From Flavobacterium faecale (GTDB taxonomy: Bacteria > Bacteroidota > Bacteroidia > Flavobacteriales > Flavobacteriaceae): a stretch of DNA of 64,000 bases. The notes under the pieces are model-generated. The model was given only the letters and a program-made list of their open reading frames with translations. It was not told where the DNA came from and did not search any database. This document shows positions 28,705-37,716 of this stretch, in pieces. Every line of letters begins with the position of its first letter. The stretch's first letter is position 1. The position numbers were made by a program, and so were the translations under genes. The stretch spans positions 3,322,001 to 3,386,000 of the forward strand of contig NZ_CP020918.1 in the NCBI RefSeq assembly GCF_003076455.1, read 5' to 3'.

Positions 28705-28921
28705 ATCTAAAATATTCCTGCTGGAACACCAATCGATTACAGATTGCTTTCCACCTTTGCACTTTCAGGCTTGCGTCAAAATAATCCTCCCTAAGCGTCG
28801 GGAGCATTGTCTTCATATTGAATCGACAGCAAACCAAAAGGTTTTAGACTAAATTATAAATGCATTTGGTATAAAATAACTTTAAGATATATTGCTTAAA
28901 TTAGTACTAAAATAATCACCA

Positions 28922-29713
28922 ATGACACTTACTCAATCAGATCATCAAGAATTACTAGAAGCCAAAAATCTACTAGAAAATCCTGGAATGGCGGCCAAAA
29001 TAACAAACTACATCGGTAGACCTATCGAAATGGGTTTGGAAAAATTACCCAAAGATTGGACTGCAAAAATTGGTGCCATCACCGAAAAAGCGCTGATGAA
29101 AGCTTCTGAAGCGGCTATTTTTACTATTTCTAATACACCTGGCACGCCATCATCTAATAAATGGCACAAGTTTGGAGTAGCCGTGACTGGAGGATTGGGC
29201 GGCTTTTTAGGACTACCCGCTTTGGCTATTGAGCTACCGATTTCAACAACAATCATGTTACGCTCCATTGCTGAAATAGCACGATCGCAAGGAGAATCAC
29301 TGGATACCACAGCTGCAAAAATAGCTTGTTTAGAAGTTTTTGCTTTGGGAGGGCGTACCATTACAGACGATGGAACCGAGAGTGGTTATTTTGTTGTGCG
29401 CACACTATTGGCACGTTCCATTGCAGAATCTGCAGAATACATCGCTGCAAAGGGATTTACAGAAGAAGGTTTACCGATATTACTACGAATACTTACAAAA
29501 GTAGCAGAACGTTTCAGTATTCAAATTACTGAAAAAGCAGCAGCTCAAGCAGTCCCGCTGGTAGGTGCTGCAGGTGGCGCAATCATCAACACCATCTTTA
29601 TTGATCATTTTCAAGATATGGCCAAAGGACATTTTATTGTTCGAAAATTAGAAAGAAAATATGGATCTGAAGCAATCAAAAAAGTGTACCACAATCTTGG
29701 ACATATACAATAA
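28922..29713 (+). CDS. EcsC-family protein
   Basis: A 263-residue protein with a Gly/Ala-rich hydrophobic centre (VAVTGGLGGFLGLPALAIELPISTTIMLRSIAEIARSQGE) typical of the EcsC family, and a second such stretch near the end (AAAQAVPLVGAAGGAIINTIFIDHFQDMA). EcsC-type proteins are poorly characterised; they are encoded near transport or secretion genes in Bacilli. This one stands alone with a terminator behind it. A peripheral or integral membrane location is inferred. Confidence 0.85.
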   Translation: MTLTQSDHQELLEAKNLLENPGMAAKITNYIGRPIEMGLEKLPKDWTAKIGAITEKALMKASEAAIFTISNTPGTPSSNKWHKFGVAVTGGLGGFLGLPALAIELPISTTIMLRSIAEIARSQGESLDTTAAKIACLEVFALGGRTITDDGTESGYFVVRTLLARSIAESAEYIAAKGFTEEGLPILLRILTKVAERFSIQITEKAAAQAVPLVGAAGGAIINTIFIDHFQDMAKGHFIVRKLERKYGSEAIKKVYHNLGHIQ

Positions 29714-29716
29714 AAA

Positions 29717-29760
29717 ACAGCATTTACTTAGAAGCGAACTTCTTGATAAATGCTGTATAT
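29717..29760. terminator. Nested-stem terminator between EcsC gene and mutarotase gene
   Basis: ACAGCATTTA (29717-29726) pairs with TAAATGCTGT (29747-29756), with an inner GAAG/CTTC stem. A-rich before and T-rich after, so usable by both converging transcripts. Confidence 0.8.
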
Positions 29761-29781
29761 TTTTATTTTATGGACGGTAAC

Positions 29782-30123
29782 CTATAACTGAAAAACTTTT
29801 TCCAGAGGCAGCCACTTTTCGCCATCCTGTGCCCAAGGAAGTTCTTGTTGGTAGTTCCACATTAAGTTTTCCCACTCTTGTACTTTTGGGTTTTCGGCAT
29901 CCATTTTTGACTTTTTTGCAGGGTCAAACGTTTTATCGACTTCCATAATCATGAACATTCTGTTACCGGTTAGGTAAATTTGCATGTCAACAATTCCAGC
30001 ATCTTTGATACTTTTTGTGATATCAGGCCATGCATTACCTTCAGCATGGTATTCTTTATATTCGGCAATTAATTTCGAATCATCTTTTAGATCACACGAA
30101 AAACAAAATCTTTTAGTACTCAT
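29782..30123 (-). CDS. L-rhamnose/L-fucose mutarotase-family protein (RhaM-like)
   Basis: A 113-residue ferredoxin-like dimeric mutarotase of the RhaM (DUF718) family, which interconverts alpha and beta anomers of a 6-deoxy-hexose or related sugar. Visible features are the N-terminal FCFSCDLKDDSKLIAEYKEYH with the conserved His, and NRMFMIMEVD and PWAQDGEKWLPLEKVFQL at the end. It begins 2 bp after the FucP stop, as last gene of the seven-gene operon. Because its partners are FucP and an aldose dehydrogenase, it most likely presents the correct anomer of L-fucose or L-galactose to the dehydrogenase. Confidence 0.88.
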   Translation of the reverse strand: MSTKRFCFSCDLKDDSKLIAEYKEYHAEGNAWPDITKSIKDAGIVDMQIYLTGNRMFMIMEVDKTFDPAKKSKMDAENPKVQEWENLMWNYQQELPWAQDGEKWLPLEKVFQL

Positions 30124-30125
30124 TT

Positions 30126-31451
30126 TTAGTCTTTTTTAGAAAGTTGATAGGTTATGTAGCCATATAATGTAACTACAGACAAACAGATTAGCGGTAAAAT
30201 GAAAGAGAAATTAACTTCTGGAATAAATCCTAAAATTTTCATATCTGAAAATCCAGGACCTCCCCAATCCAAAATACTTCCTTGCAATACAGGCATCAAA
30301 GCTCCTCCAACGATAGCCATAACCAAACCTGCTGATCCAATTTTTGCTTCGTCTCCCATGTTTTTTAATGCGATACCATAAATTGTTGGAAACATTATAG
30401 ACATAAAAATAGATACACACACTAGCGAAATTAATCCTGGCATACCTTGTAGCACGATTGCGCCAGCACAACAAATTACACTACCGATTCCAAAAAACAT
30501 CAAGATTTTTGAAGGATTTGTTTTCTTCATTAGTCCTGTACCAATCCATCTACCCGTAAGAAACAAAATCATTGCCGCCACATTGTAGTATGTTGCTGTT
30601 AATTCCAAACCAAAAGTTAGATTTACGTTGTCAACATATTGAAAAATGAACGTCCAACACATAATTTGAGCACCTACATAAAAAGCTTGTGCTACTACTC
30701 CTAATTTATAATTTTTGTTAGCAAACAATTTCGAAAACGATTCTGACAATGACATTTTATCTTCCTGAGGTGTTTTTGGCATTTTGGTCATAATAATAAC
30801 ACCTAAAATTACCAACACTAAAACTCCCAGACCGATATATGGAATACTAATGATACCTAAATCATTTTCGCGTATTGCTGCTACCTCTGTAGAAGATAGT
30901 GCTTTGTATGCATCAGCCGTGTAGTCATCTGAACGCAATGAGTTAATCACAAAAACTTGTGCCATAATCATCCCTGTCAATGATCCGATGGGATTAAAAG
31001 CTTGTGCCAAATTCAATCGTTGCGTTGCCGTTTCTGGATCACCCAAAAACAAAATCAATGGATTTGAGGTAGTTTCCAAAAAAGCCAGACCACAGGTAAT
31101 AATCCATAATGACACTAGAAAATAGTTAAAATCTTGATAAGCTGCCGCAGGATAAAATAGAAATGCTCCGGTTGCATATAGCAGCAATCCTAAAATAATA
31201 CCAGATTTATAGCTGTATTTTCGAATAAAAAGTGCTGCTGGCAAAGCCATAAAAAAATAACCGAAATAAAAAGCAAACTGCACTAATGAAGCTTGCATAT
31301 TGGATAATTCTGGCATTACTTTCTTGAAAGCAGAAACCATCGGATTAGTTAAATCATTTGCAATACCCCAAAGAGCAAATAAAGATGTAATTATAATAAA
31401 GGGGAAAAGTAGCTCTTTGCGGACTACTGGTTTATTCACGGTTGTATTCAT
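30126..31451 (-). CDS. fucP: L-fucose:H+ symporter-like permease (FucP family)
   Basis: A 441-residue major facilitator protein with 12 predicted membrane helices. FucP-type motifs include FALWGIANDLTNPMVSAFKK (helix 1, with the conserved Asn/Asp), LVQFAFYFGYFFMALPAA, and LETTSNPLILFLGD. FucP of E. coli imports L-fucose and also accepts L-galactose and D-arabinose. It is separated from the upstream aldo/keto reductase gene by about 100 bp but shares the operon direction. It would deliver the free sugar to the cytoplasm for the oxidative pathway encoded upstream. Confidence 0.92.
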   Translation of the reverse strand: MNTTVNKPVVRKELLFPFIIITSLFALWGIANDLTNPMVSAFKKVMPELSNMQASLVQFAFYFGYFFMALPAALFIRKYSYKSGIILGLLLYATGAFLFYPAAAYQDFNYFLVSLWIITCGLAFLETTSNPLILFLGDPETATQRLNLAQAFNPIGSLTGMIMAQVFVINSLRSDDYTADAYKALSSTEVAAIRENDLGIISIPYIGLGVLVLVILGVIIMTKMPKTPQEDKMSLSESFSKLFANKNYKLGVVAQAFYVGAQIMCWTFIFQYVDNVNLTFGLELTATYYNVAAMILFLTGRWIGTGLMKKTNPSKILMFFGIGSVICCAGAIVLQGMPGLISLVCVSIFMSIMFPTIYGIALKNMGDEAKIGSAGLVMAIVGGALMPVLQGSILDWGGPGFSDMKILGFIPEVNFSFILPLICLSVVTLYGYITYQLSKKD

Positions 31452-31553
31452 AATTTGTGGTTATAATAGTGATCTGCTGCTATACCTAAACTTTTCATTA
31501 GGCAAAAACAACAATTAGGTTAAATTATTAGAAATCGTTCTTGGTTATTTTTT

Positions 31554-32516
31554 TTAATTCGTTGCTGCTAATTTTGCAGCAATGATAGTTTCTGTAATTT
31601 CGTCAAATATAGATTCCTCTAATTTACCTTCTTCCCAAGCATTAAGTAAATCAACCATTTGTTCTTTTTTACTTGGTCCAACCACTACTCTGTCTGCTTC
31701 TTCCATAGAGAAGACGTATCTTAATGCTAATCGAGACAATGGAATGTTATTTTTAACAGCTATCTCATTAATCTTAAGGGCTGTATCTACATCTAGATTA
31801 GTAATCCATTCATTATCTGGTCTATCAGCATTATATTCTTCCAATCGTCTTCCCAATAATCCCATATGCAAAGCTGAAGCTGCATAATAAGCGATGTTTT
31901 CCTTACGAATTTGAGGAATATCTCTATCATAACCCGATAGGTTACAGGCATCCATTTTTAAAAATCCAGAAAGAGCATCAAAGTTCTTTTTAATCATATG
32001 TGGATAAAAAGCTTCTGTTGGATTCCCTCCAATTCCTAACATTTTTACAACCCCTTCTTTTTTCAATCCATTCAAACAATCCATAATTTCGTCCATTTTT
32101 TCAACTGGCACTAAATGTGGCTCATGTAAAAACAATAGATCGATCTTGTCTATGCCTAAAGTTTCTAAACTTTCATAAACACTTTTTCTCATGGTTTCTG
32201 GAGAATAATCTACAATACATTCATCCGCTCTATCCGCTTTTAATCGTCCTACTTTTGTACTGATAAAAGGTCTTTCTCCAGTCCATAACTTTAAAGTTTT
32301 ACCTAAAAATTCCTGTGATCTATTGTAAGATGGTGCCGTATCAAATACACGAACTCCGTTTTCTAATGCATACATTAATGTTCCCACAGCGTCTGATTCC
32401 TCAATAGGTCTCCATACTCCTCCTAAACCAGAACACCCACAAACGAGACGGCTTTGATTATTAAAAAAATCACTTTTTGTATAATCCCCTTTTATATAAG
32501 TCGGTTTTATTTTCAT
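31554..32516 (-). CDS. Aldo/keto reductase, L-fucose/L-galactose 1-dehydrogenase-like
   Basis: A 320-residue AKR with the full catalytic set: Asp and Tyr in FDTAPSYNRSQEFLG, Lys in FISTKVGR and His in LLFLHEPH. It is closest in pattern to D-threo-aldose/L-galactose 1-dehydrogenases, which oxidise L-fucose or L-galactose at C1 to the aldonolactone with NAD(P). The lactonase gene lies 11 bp upstream in the same operon and would open the product. Substrate preference between L-fucose and L-galactose cannot be read from the sequence. Confidence 0.88.
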   Translation of the reverse strand: MKIKPTYIKGDYTKSDFFNNQSRLVCGCSGLGGVWRPIEESDAVGTLMYALENGVRVFDTAPSYNRSQEFLGKTLKLWTGERPFISTKVGRLKADRADECIVDYSPETMRKSVYESLETLGIDKIDLLFLHEPHLVPVEKMDEIMDCLNGLKKEGVVKMLGIGGNPTEAFYPHMIKKNFDALSGFLKMDACNLSGYDRDIPQIRKENIAYYAASALHMGLLGRRLEEYNADRPDNEWITNLDVDTALKINEIAVKNNIPLSRLALRYVFSMEEADRVVVGPSKKEQMVDLLNAWEEGKLEESIFDEITETIIAAKLAATN

Positions 32517-32527
32517 TTTATTTACTA

Positions 32528-33355
32528 TTAAAGGTTATAAAAATTAATCGCATTTTGTCCCATAATAGCATTTTGCTGTTCTGGTGTCAAATGACCAATA
32601 AATTGTGTTACTAAATCTTTTGTTTTTGTATAATTCCCAGCCACTAAGCATACTGGCCAATCAGAACCGAACAATAATCGGTCGGGTCCAAATGCTTTTA
32701 ATACTAAATCGAAATACGGTTTAATTTGTTCAGGACTCCAAGAGTCATAATCGGCTTCGGTAGTCATCCCTGATATTTTGCAGTACACATTTTTTTGTGC
32801 ACCAATAGCCAACATTAATGTCGCCCATCCATCATAAAAACCGTCCTTTATGTATGGTTTTGCAATGTGATCGATGACAAACTTTTGCTTCGGAAATTTT
32901 TTAACGAATTCTAAAGTGGCTCCAAGTTGATGTGGGAAAATTAAAATGTCATAAGTGAAATTGTATTTTTCTAAAGCAGCAATACCTCGTAGAAATTCGG
33001 GTCTTAGCAGGAAATTAGGATCTAATTCGCCTTGAACCACATGCCTGAATCCTTTTAATTTCGAAAACGAACTATACATTTGTAGAATACCTTCAATATT
33101 TTCAGCTCTAAGATCTACCCACCCAACAATTCCTTTTATAAAATCATTCTCCGTTGCGAGTTCTAACAAAAAATCAGTTTCTGCCAGCGTTTGATCTGCT
33201 TGAACAGCAACGCAACCATCGATCTGATTTTCCTGAAAAACTTTATCTAAATCCTCAGCCAAAAAGTCACGACGAATAATCGCCATTTGGTCATCTATCC
33301 ATTCGTGTTTTTTGGAATCGTATTGCCAAAAATGTTGATGAGAATCTATAATCAT
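32528..33355 (-). CDS. Amidohydrolase-2 family sugar lactonase (L-fucono/L-galactonolactonase-like)
   Basis: A 275-residue metal-dependent TIM-barrel hydrolase. The HxH metal motif is in IDSHQHFWQYD at the N-terminus, and the late catalytic Asp is in LLFGSDWPVC. Close relatives hydrolyse L-fucono-1,5-lactone and L-rhamnono-lactones. Its ATG overlaps the stop of the UxaB-like gene (ATGA), so the two are translationally coupled. In the predicted pathway it turns the lactone made by the aldo/keto reductase into the aldonate. Confidence 0.88.
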   Translation of the reverse strand: MIIDSHQHFWQYDSKKHEWIDDQMAIIRRDFLAEDLDKVFQENQIDGCVAVQADQTLAETDFLLELATENDFIKGIVGWVDLRAENIEGILQMYSSFSKLKGFRHVVQGELDPNFLLRPEFLRGIAALEKYNFTYDILIFPHQLGATLEFVKKFPKQKFVIDHIAKPYIKDGFYDGWATLMLAIGAQKNVYCKISGMTTEADYDSWSPEQIKPYFDLVLKAFGPDRLLFGSDWPVCLVAGNYTKTKDLVTQFIGHLTPEQQNAIMGQNAINFYNL

Positions 33356-34809
33356 GACACTAGATTTTTAATAGAAGCTTCAATTCCGTTTTTTTCTAAT
33401 GCCTCTAAATTAGAAGCTACAGTTTCAACTAAATTTGGAATTGTTGTTAGGTTTTCTCCCCAAATAGCTACATTTCCTATTACTTTTTGCACTAGTTCTG
33501 TATACCCAATTGTACCTGCATCCTTTTGACTCCAAATCATTTTGAAAAAATCTAATGTTTCGGTAGCATCGTTAATTGGAATAATTTCGTTGTTGTATTC
33601 TCCTTTATAAAAACGAATTAAGCAAGAAAGGGAGAAAACAATACGTTTTGGTAACTGTCCTTGACTTTCTGTATATTCTTTTAAAGCAGGATATAACCTC
33701 GCCATAAATTTGGAGGTACTGTTTAAAGAAATACTGATTAAGAAATGTTTTAATGTTGGATTTTTGAATCGATCCAAAACAGCATTCACAAAATAATCAA
33801 GCTCTTCTTCTGGGAAATTCTGTAACGTTTTTGTGATTTCTTCTGCCAAAACTTCATTTACAAATTGTAAAATATTCGGGTTTTCCATCGATTCCTTAAC
33901 AGTTCGAAGACCTGCTAAATAGGCAACAGGCACCAAAGAAGTATGTGCTCCGTTAAGAATACGCACTTTCATTTCGCAATAAGCACTTATATCATTTACA
34001 AATTGTACGTTCAAATTGGTTTGTGAAAAAGGCAATTCTTTTTGCACAATTGCTGGCCCTTGTACTACAAAACTGTGGTAGTCTTCACCAGCCACCAATA
34101 AGGGGTCATTATAACCAATTTGCTTTAAAATTTCATCGGCACGGTCTGTTGGGTATCCAGAGACAATACGATCTACCAACGTATTACAGAAATAATTGGA
34201 ATTTTCGATCCAAGCAACAAAATCAGATGAAAGATTAAAATGATGCGCATATTGGATGATAGCTTTCTTCAAAGCTTCCCCATTATTTTCTATTAATTCA
34301 CAAGGCATTAGAATACAACCTTTAGAATGATCTCCTTTAAAATATTGAAAACGGTGATGCAACCAAACGGTCACCTTTGCAGGAAATTCGTGTGGAGGAT
34401 TATCATTTAATTGATCCGTTTCTGAGAAACGAATACCTGATTCGGTTGTATTCGAAATAATAAATCTCAAATCTGGACTTTCGGCCAATTTCAAATAATC
34501 ATCCCATTGTGTATAGGGCTGAATCACACGACTCACACTTTCAACAAGGGTAACTGTCGATACTAATTCTCCTTTTCGAATACCATCCAAAGCAACATGA
34601 AACAAACCATCTTGTTGTTTTAGTTCATCATAATCACCTCTTTGAGTCGGTTTTATAATAACGATACTTCCTTCGAAATCAGTTTCTTTATTTAATACAT
34701 CAAACATCCAATCGCTAAAGGCACGAAGGAAATTCCCTCCTCCAAATTGCATAATTCTTTCGGGTGCAATAGCTGTTTTATTGGCTGTTTTTCTATTTAA
34801 TTGTTGCAT
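33352..34809 (-). CDS. uxaB: Tagaturonate reductase (altronate oxidoreductase)-like
   Basis: A 485-residue long-chain mannitol-dehydrogenase-family enzyme. The NAD-binding loop is IMQFGGGNFLRAFSDWMFD, and the substrate region includes VRILNGAHTSLVPVAYLAG with the catalytic Lys/His environment of UxaB. UxaB reduces D-tagaturonate to D-altronate. The start was set at the ATG at 34809 (MQQLNRKTANK); an in-frame upstream start would add 18 residues. Together with the UxaA-like and LgoD-like genes it would complete L-galactonate to 2-keto-3-deoxygluconate, or the 6-deoxy equivalent from L-fuconate. Confidence 0.88.
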   Translation of the reverse strand: MQQLNRKTANKTAIAPERIMQFGGGNFLRAFSDWMFDVLNKETDFEGSIVIIKPTQRGDYDELKQQDGLFHVALDGIRKGELVSTVTLVESVSRVIQPYTQWDDYLKLAESPDLRFIISNTTESGIRFSETDQLNDNPPHEFPAKVTVWLHHRFQYFKGDHSKGCILMPCELIENNGEALKKAIIQYAHHFNLSSDFVAWIENSNYFCNTLVDRIVSGYPTDRADEILKQIGYNDPLLVAGEDYHSFVVQGPAIVQKELPFSQTNLNVQFVNDISAYCEMKVRILNGAHTSLVPVAYLAGLRTVKESMENPNILQFVNEVLAEEITKTLQNFPEEELDYFVNAVLDRFKNPTLKHFLISISLNSTSKFMARLYPALKEYTESQGQLPKRIVFSLSCLIRFYKGEYNNEIIPINDATETLDFFKMIWSQKDAGTIGYTELVQKVIGNVAIWGENLTTIPNLVETVASNLEALEKNGIEASIKNLVS

Positions 34810-34825
34810 TTTTTTCGATTTAAAA

Positions 34826-36478
34826 TTAAAGAGAAACCCCTCTTTTCCACGGAATAAAATCATTTTGACCCTTTAATTCGGCTTTGGTAATAATCTCACC
34901 ACTCGCTGCTTTGATAATGTATTCCAATAATTTTTCGCCCATACTTTCGATCGTATCTTCACCCGTAATTACCGTTCCAGCATCAATATCAATGATATCT
35001 TTCATTTTTTGATAAAGCGTGGTATTACTTGACATTTTGATCACAGGCGCAATTGGGTTACCCGTAGGTGTTCCTAAACCAGTGGTAAAAACAATTAAAT
35101 TACAGCCAGAACCTGCAAGACCTGTAGAACATTCTACGTCATTTCCTGGCGTACAAAGTAAGTTAAGACCTGGTTTGGTGATTCTTTCTGCATAATCCAA
35201 TACTTCAACAACAGGTGAAGTCCCTCCTTTTTTGGCAGCTCCTGCAGACTTCATTGCATCGGTAATTAAACCATCTTTGATGTTTCCTGGCGATGGATTA
35301 TTTTCGAATCCTGAACCAACTGCAATCGCAGAGGCTGAATAGGCGCGCATGAGCGACGAAAACTTGGTTGCATCTTCTGTAGTTTCACATCTATTAATAA
35401 GATCTTGTTCTACCCCATTCAATTCTGGAAATTCAGACAAAACAGGTGTTCCTCCCAAGGCTACCAATAAATCTGAAGTGTATCCTAAAGCTGGATTGGC
35501 AGAAATTCCGGAGAATCCATCTGATCCACCGCATTCTAATCCCAATATGATTTTACTGATAGGTGCTGGTTTTCTTTCTATTTTATTGGCTTCAATTAGT
35601 CCCAGAAACGTATGTTTCACCGCCTCCTCTATTAACTGTCTCTCACTTGCACTTTTTTGTTGTTCTAAAAAATGAACGGGTTTAGAGAAGTTTGGATCTA
35701 ATTTTTTGATAGCTTCTTGCAGCATTTCGATTTGTGCGTTTTGACAACCTAAACTAAAAATAGTGGCTCCCGCTACATTAGAGTGCACAATATATCCCGC
35801 TAATAAATTGCACAAAACTTGTGAATCTTCACGAGTACCACCACAACCTCCATCGTGTTTCAGGAATTTTATTCCGTCAACATTAGGAAAAAGTCTGTTT
35901 TTTGCTATTTCTTCTTTGGTAGCGATAATTGGTGTATTCAATATCTCTTCTGTAGAGGCACCTTGTTTGTATTGTTGAATCAGTGCGTCGGTATCTACTG
36001 CAAAATCTTTTTTGGTTTGGTATCCCAATTTATCAGCTAGTGCACCTTCGAGCACGTCAATATTTCTATTTTCGCAAAAAGTAAGCGGAATCACCAACCA
36101 GTAATTACCCGTACCTACAGAACCGTCTTCTCTATGGTAACCGTTAAAGGTTCTTCCTTCAAACTTTGAAATATCGGGTGCTTTCCAACTAAATTTTTCC
36201 TGCGAAACGTTAAAATCTGCCGAAGCGTGTTTGGCATTTTCAGTTTTAATAGCTGCTCCTTTGGCTATGGGCTGCGTTGCTTTTCCGATTAAAACACCAT
36301 ACATGTAAATTAGATCCCCTACAGCCAAATCAGTTGTTGTGAATTTATGTTTTTGCTTGATGTTTTCGACCAAAACAATATCGGCTCCATTATGCGCAAT
36401 TACAGTGCCTTTTGGTAAATCAATAAGGGCTGCAATAATATTGTCGTTTGGATGTATTTGTACAAAAATTTTTGACAT
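34826..36478 (-). CDS. uxaA: Altronate dehydratase family protein
   Basis: A 550-residue enzyme with both halves of UxaA: an N-terminal SAF domain (about 1-95; VQIHPNDNIIAALIDLPKGTVI) and a large GarD/UxaA catalytic domain (FNGYHREDGSVGTGNYWLVIP; KHDGGCGGTREDSQVLC; LGLECGGSDGFSGISANPA) with conserved His and Cys residues for metal binding. UxaA removes water from D-altronate to give 2-keto-3-deoxy-D-gluconate. In an L-fucose reading it could act on a deoxy analogue. It lies 16 bp upstream of uxaB and 10 bp after the dehydrogenase gene. Confidence 0.9.
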   Translation of the reverse strand: MSKIFVQIHPNDNIIAALIDLPKGTVIAHNGADIVLVENIKQKHKFTTTDLAVGDLIYMYGVLIGKATQPIAKGAAIKTENAKHASADFNVSQEKFSWKAPDISKFEGRTFNGYHREDGSVGTGNYWLVIPLTFCENRNIDVLEGALADKLGYQTKKDFAVDTDALIQQYKQGASTEEILNTPIIATKEEIAKNRLFPNVDGIKFLKHDGGCGGTREDSQVLCNLLAGYIVHSNVAGATIFSLGCQNAQIEMLQEAIKKLDPNFSKPVHFLEQQKSASERQLIEEAVKHTFLGLIEANKIERKPAPISKIILGLECGGSDGFSGISANPALGYTSDLLVALGGTPVLSEFPELNGVEQDLINRCETTEDATKFSSLMRAYSASAIAVGSGFENNPSPGNIKDGLITDAMKSAGAAKKGGTSPVVEVLDYAERITKPGLNLLCTPGNDVECSTGLAGSGCNLIVFTTGLGTPTGNPIAPVIKMSSNTTLYQKMKDIIDIDAGTVITGEDTIESMGEKLLEYIIKAASGEIITKAELKGQNDFIPWKRGVSL

Positions 36479-36488
36479 GATCTTTGAA

Positions 36489-37502
36489 TTACGAATTAAA
36501 AACTACAGTTGCTTTGATCACACCACTTTCTGGATTTAACCAACTATCAAAATTTTCGATCATTTCAGTAAATGGCACTGAATGGCTGATATAAGATTCT
36601 GTTGGGAATTGATCTAGTACATTGATTACGTGTTCAAAATCTTCAGTAGTTGCATTACGGCTACACATCAAAGTCATTTCTTTAGCATGTATTTTTGGGT
36701 GCGTGTATGTCAATTCACCTTTTGATAAACCTACCAATATAAAACGACCACCATGTGACATGTAATCTGGACAAGCTTCTAAAGCGTATTTATTTCCTGA
36801 CGCATCAAATACAGCTGTACATAAGTCACCGTTGGTGATTTTTGTAATTTCTTCAACAGCGGTATCTCCTGCTTTTACAACATAATCAACACCAATTTTT
36901 TCTTTAGCATAAGCCAAACGTTGCTCATTCATATCAATCGCAATTACTTTGGCACCAGCAATTTGAGCCAATTTCATAATTCCGATTCCGATTGGTCCAC
37001 AACCCACCACAGCTACAGTTTCGCCTGGTTGTATAGCTGCTCTACGAATAGCATGTGCCCCAATTGCCAAAGGCTCAACAATTGCCATTTGATCGTGTGA
37101 CAAATGATTTGCTTTCAATAAAATATTGGTTGGAACAGTAATTTGTTCTTGCATTCCGCCATCAGTATGCACGCCCAAAACTTTAATATTTGTACAACAA
37201 TTTGTTTTACCATTGCGACAAGCGATGCATTTTTGACAACTGATGTAGGGCATCACAACCACTTTATCTCCTGCAACTATTCCTTCAGGATTCTCTCCTA
37301 TTTCTAAAACAGTAGAAGCTAACTCGTGCCCTAAGATGCGCGGATAAGTAAAGAAGGCTTGATTACCTGCATAAGCATGTAAATCGGTTCCGCAGATTCC
37401 AACTTTGTTAATTTGTAATAAGGCTTCATTTTCTTTTCTAATCGGAGCTTCTTTTTCTTTTAAGATAAATTCTCCTGGTTTTTCGCAAACAATATATTTC
37501 AT
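36489..37502 (-). CDS. Zinc-type alcohol dehydrogenase, L-galactonate/L-fuconate 5-dehydrogenase-like
   Basis: A 337-residue medium-chain dehydrogenase. Catalytic zinc residues are in GICGTDLHAY and the following GHE (ILGHELAST). The structural zinc loop is CQKCIACRNGKTNCC, and the Rossmann motif is VAVVGCGPIGIGIMKLAQ. It resembles LgoD/YjjN, which oxidises L-galactonate to D-tagaturonate, and the neighbouring UxaB/UxaA pair fits this. It is the first gene of the operon; a perfect 18-bp palindrome lies 32 bp upstream of its ATG, a likely LacI-family operator. Sorbitol-dehydrogenase-like alternatives cannot be excluded by sequence. Confidence 0.85.
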   Translation of the reverse strand: MKYIVCEKPGEFILKEKEAPIRKENEALLQINKVGICGTDLHAYAGNQAFFTYPRILGHELASTVLEIGENPEGIVAGDKVVVMPYISCQKCIACRNGKTNCCTNIKVLGVHTDGGMQEQITVPTNILLKANHLSHDQMAIVEPLAIGAHAIRRAAIQPGETVAVVGCGPIGIGIMKLAQIAGAKVIAIDMNEQRLAYAKEKIGVDYVVKAGDTAVEEITKITNGDLCTAVFDASGNKYALEACPDYMSHGGRFILVGLSKGELTYTHPKIHAKEMTLMCSRNATTEDFEHVINVLDQFPTESYISHSVPFTEMIENFDSWLNPESGVIKATVVFNS

Positions 37503-37533
37503 TTTCTAGCTAAATAATAGGTTTAATTCATTT

Positions 37534-37551
37534 TGTTCAATCGATTGAACA
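37534..37551. promoter_or_regulatory. LacI-type operator 1 (perfect 18-bp palindrome)
   Basis: TGTTCAATCGATTGAACA, with a central CG as usual for LacI/GalR operators. It lies 32 bp upstream of the catabolic operon. The core GTTCAATCG..TTGAAC is shared with operator 2 in front of the LacI gene. Confidence 0.82.
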
Positions 37552-37678
37552 TAAATATCAAAATAAGAATTTATTTAAAATCTTCTATAGAAATAAAACT
37601 ACATAACACCTACTTAATCAGTAAGTTATATAATTACACTATTTAAACTATTTGTTTTGATTTTAAATAAAAACAAAT

Positions 37679-37708
37679 TATATTTGTTCAATCGTTTGAA
37701 CAAATATA
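37679..37708. promoter_or_regulatory. LacI-type operator 2 (30-bp imperfect palindrome)
   Basis: The palindrome centres on TTGTTCAATCGTTTGAACAA with one mismatched pair and extends outwards to 30 bp. It ends 8 bp before the TTG start of the LacI gene, so it is likely the site of autorepression, and it argues against the longer ORF start at 37657. Confidence 0.8.
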
Positions 37709-37716
37709 TAAATATT

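Noticed and set aside
37657..37716. Upstream TTG (37657) as start of the LacI gene
   Set aside because: It would place the operator-like palindrome inside the coding region and add 20 residues before the conserved HTH start.
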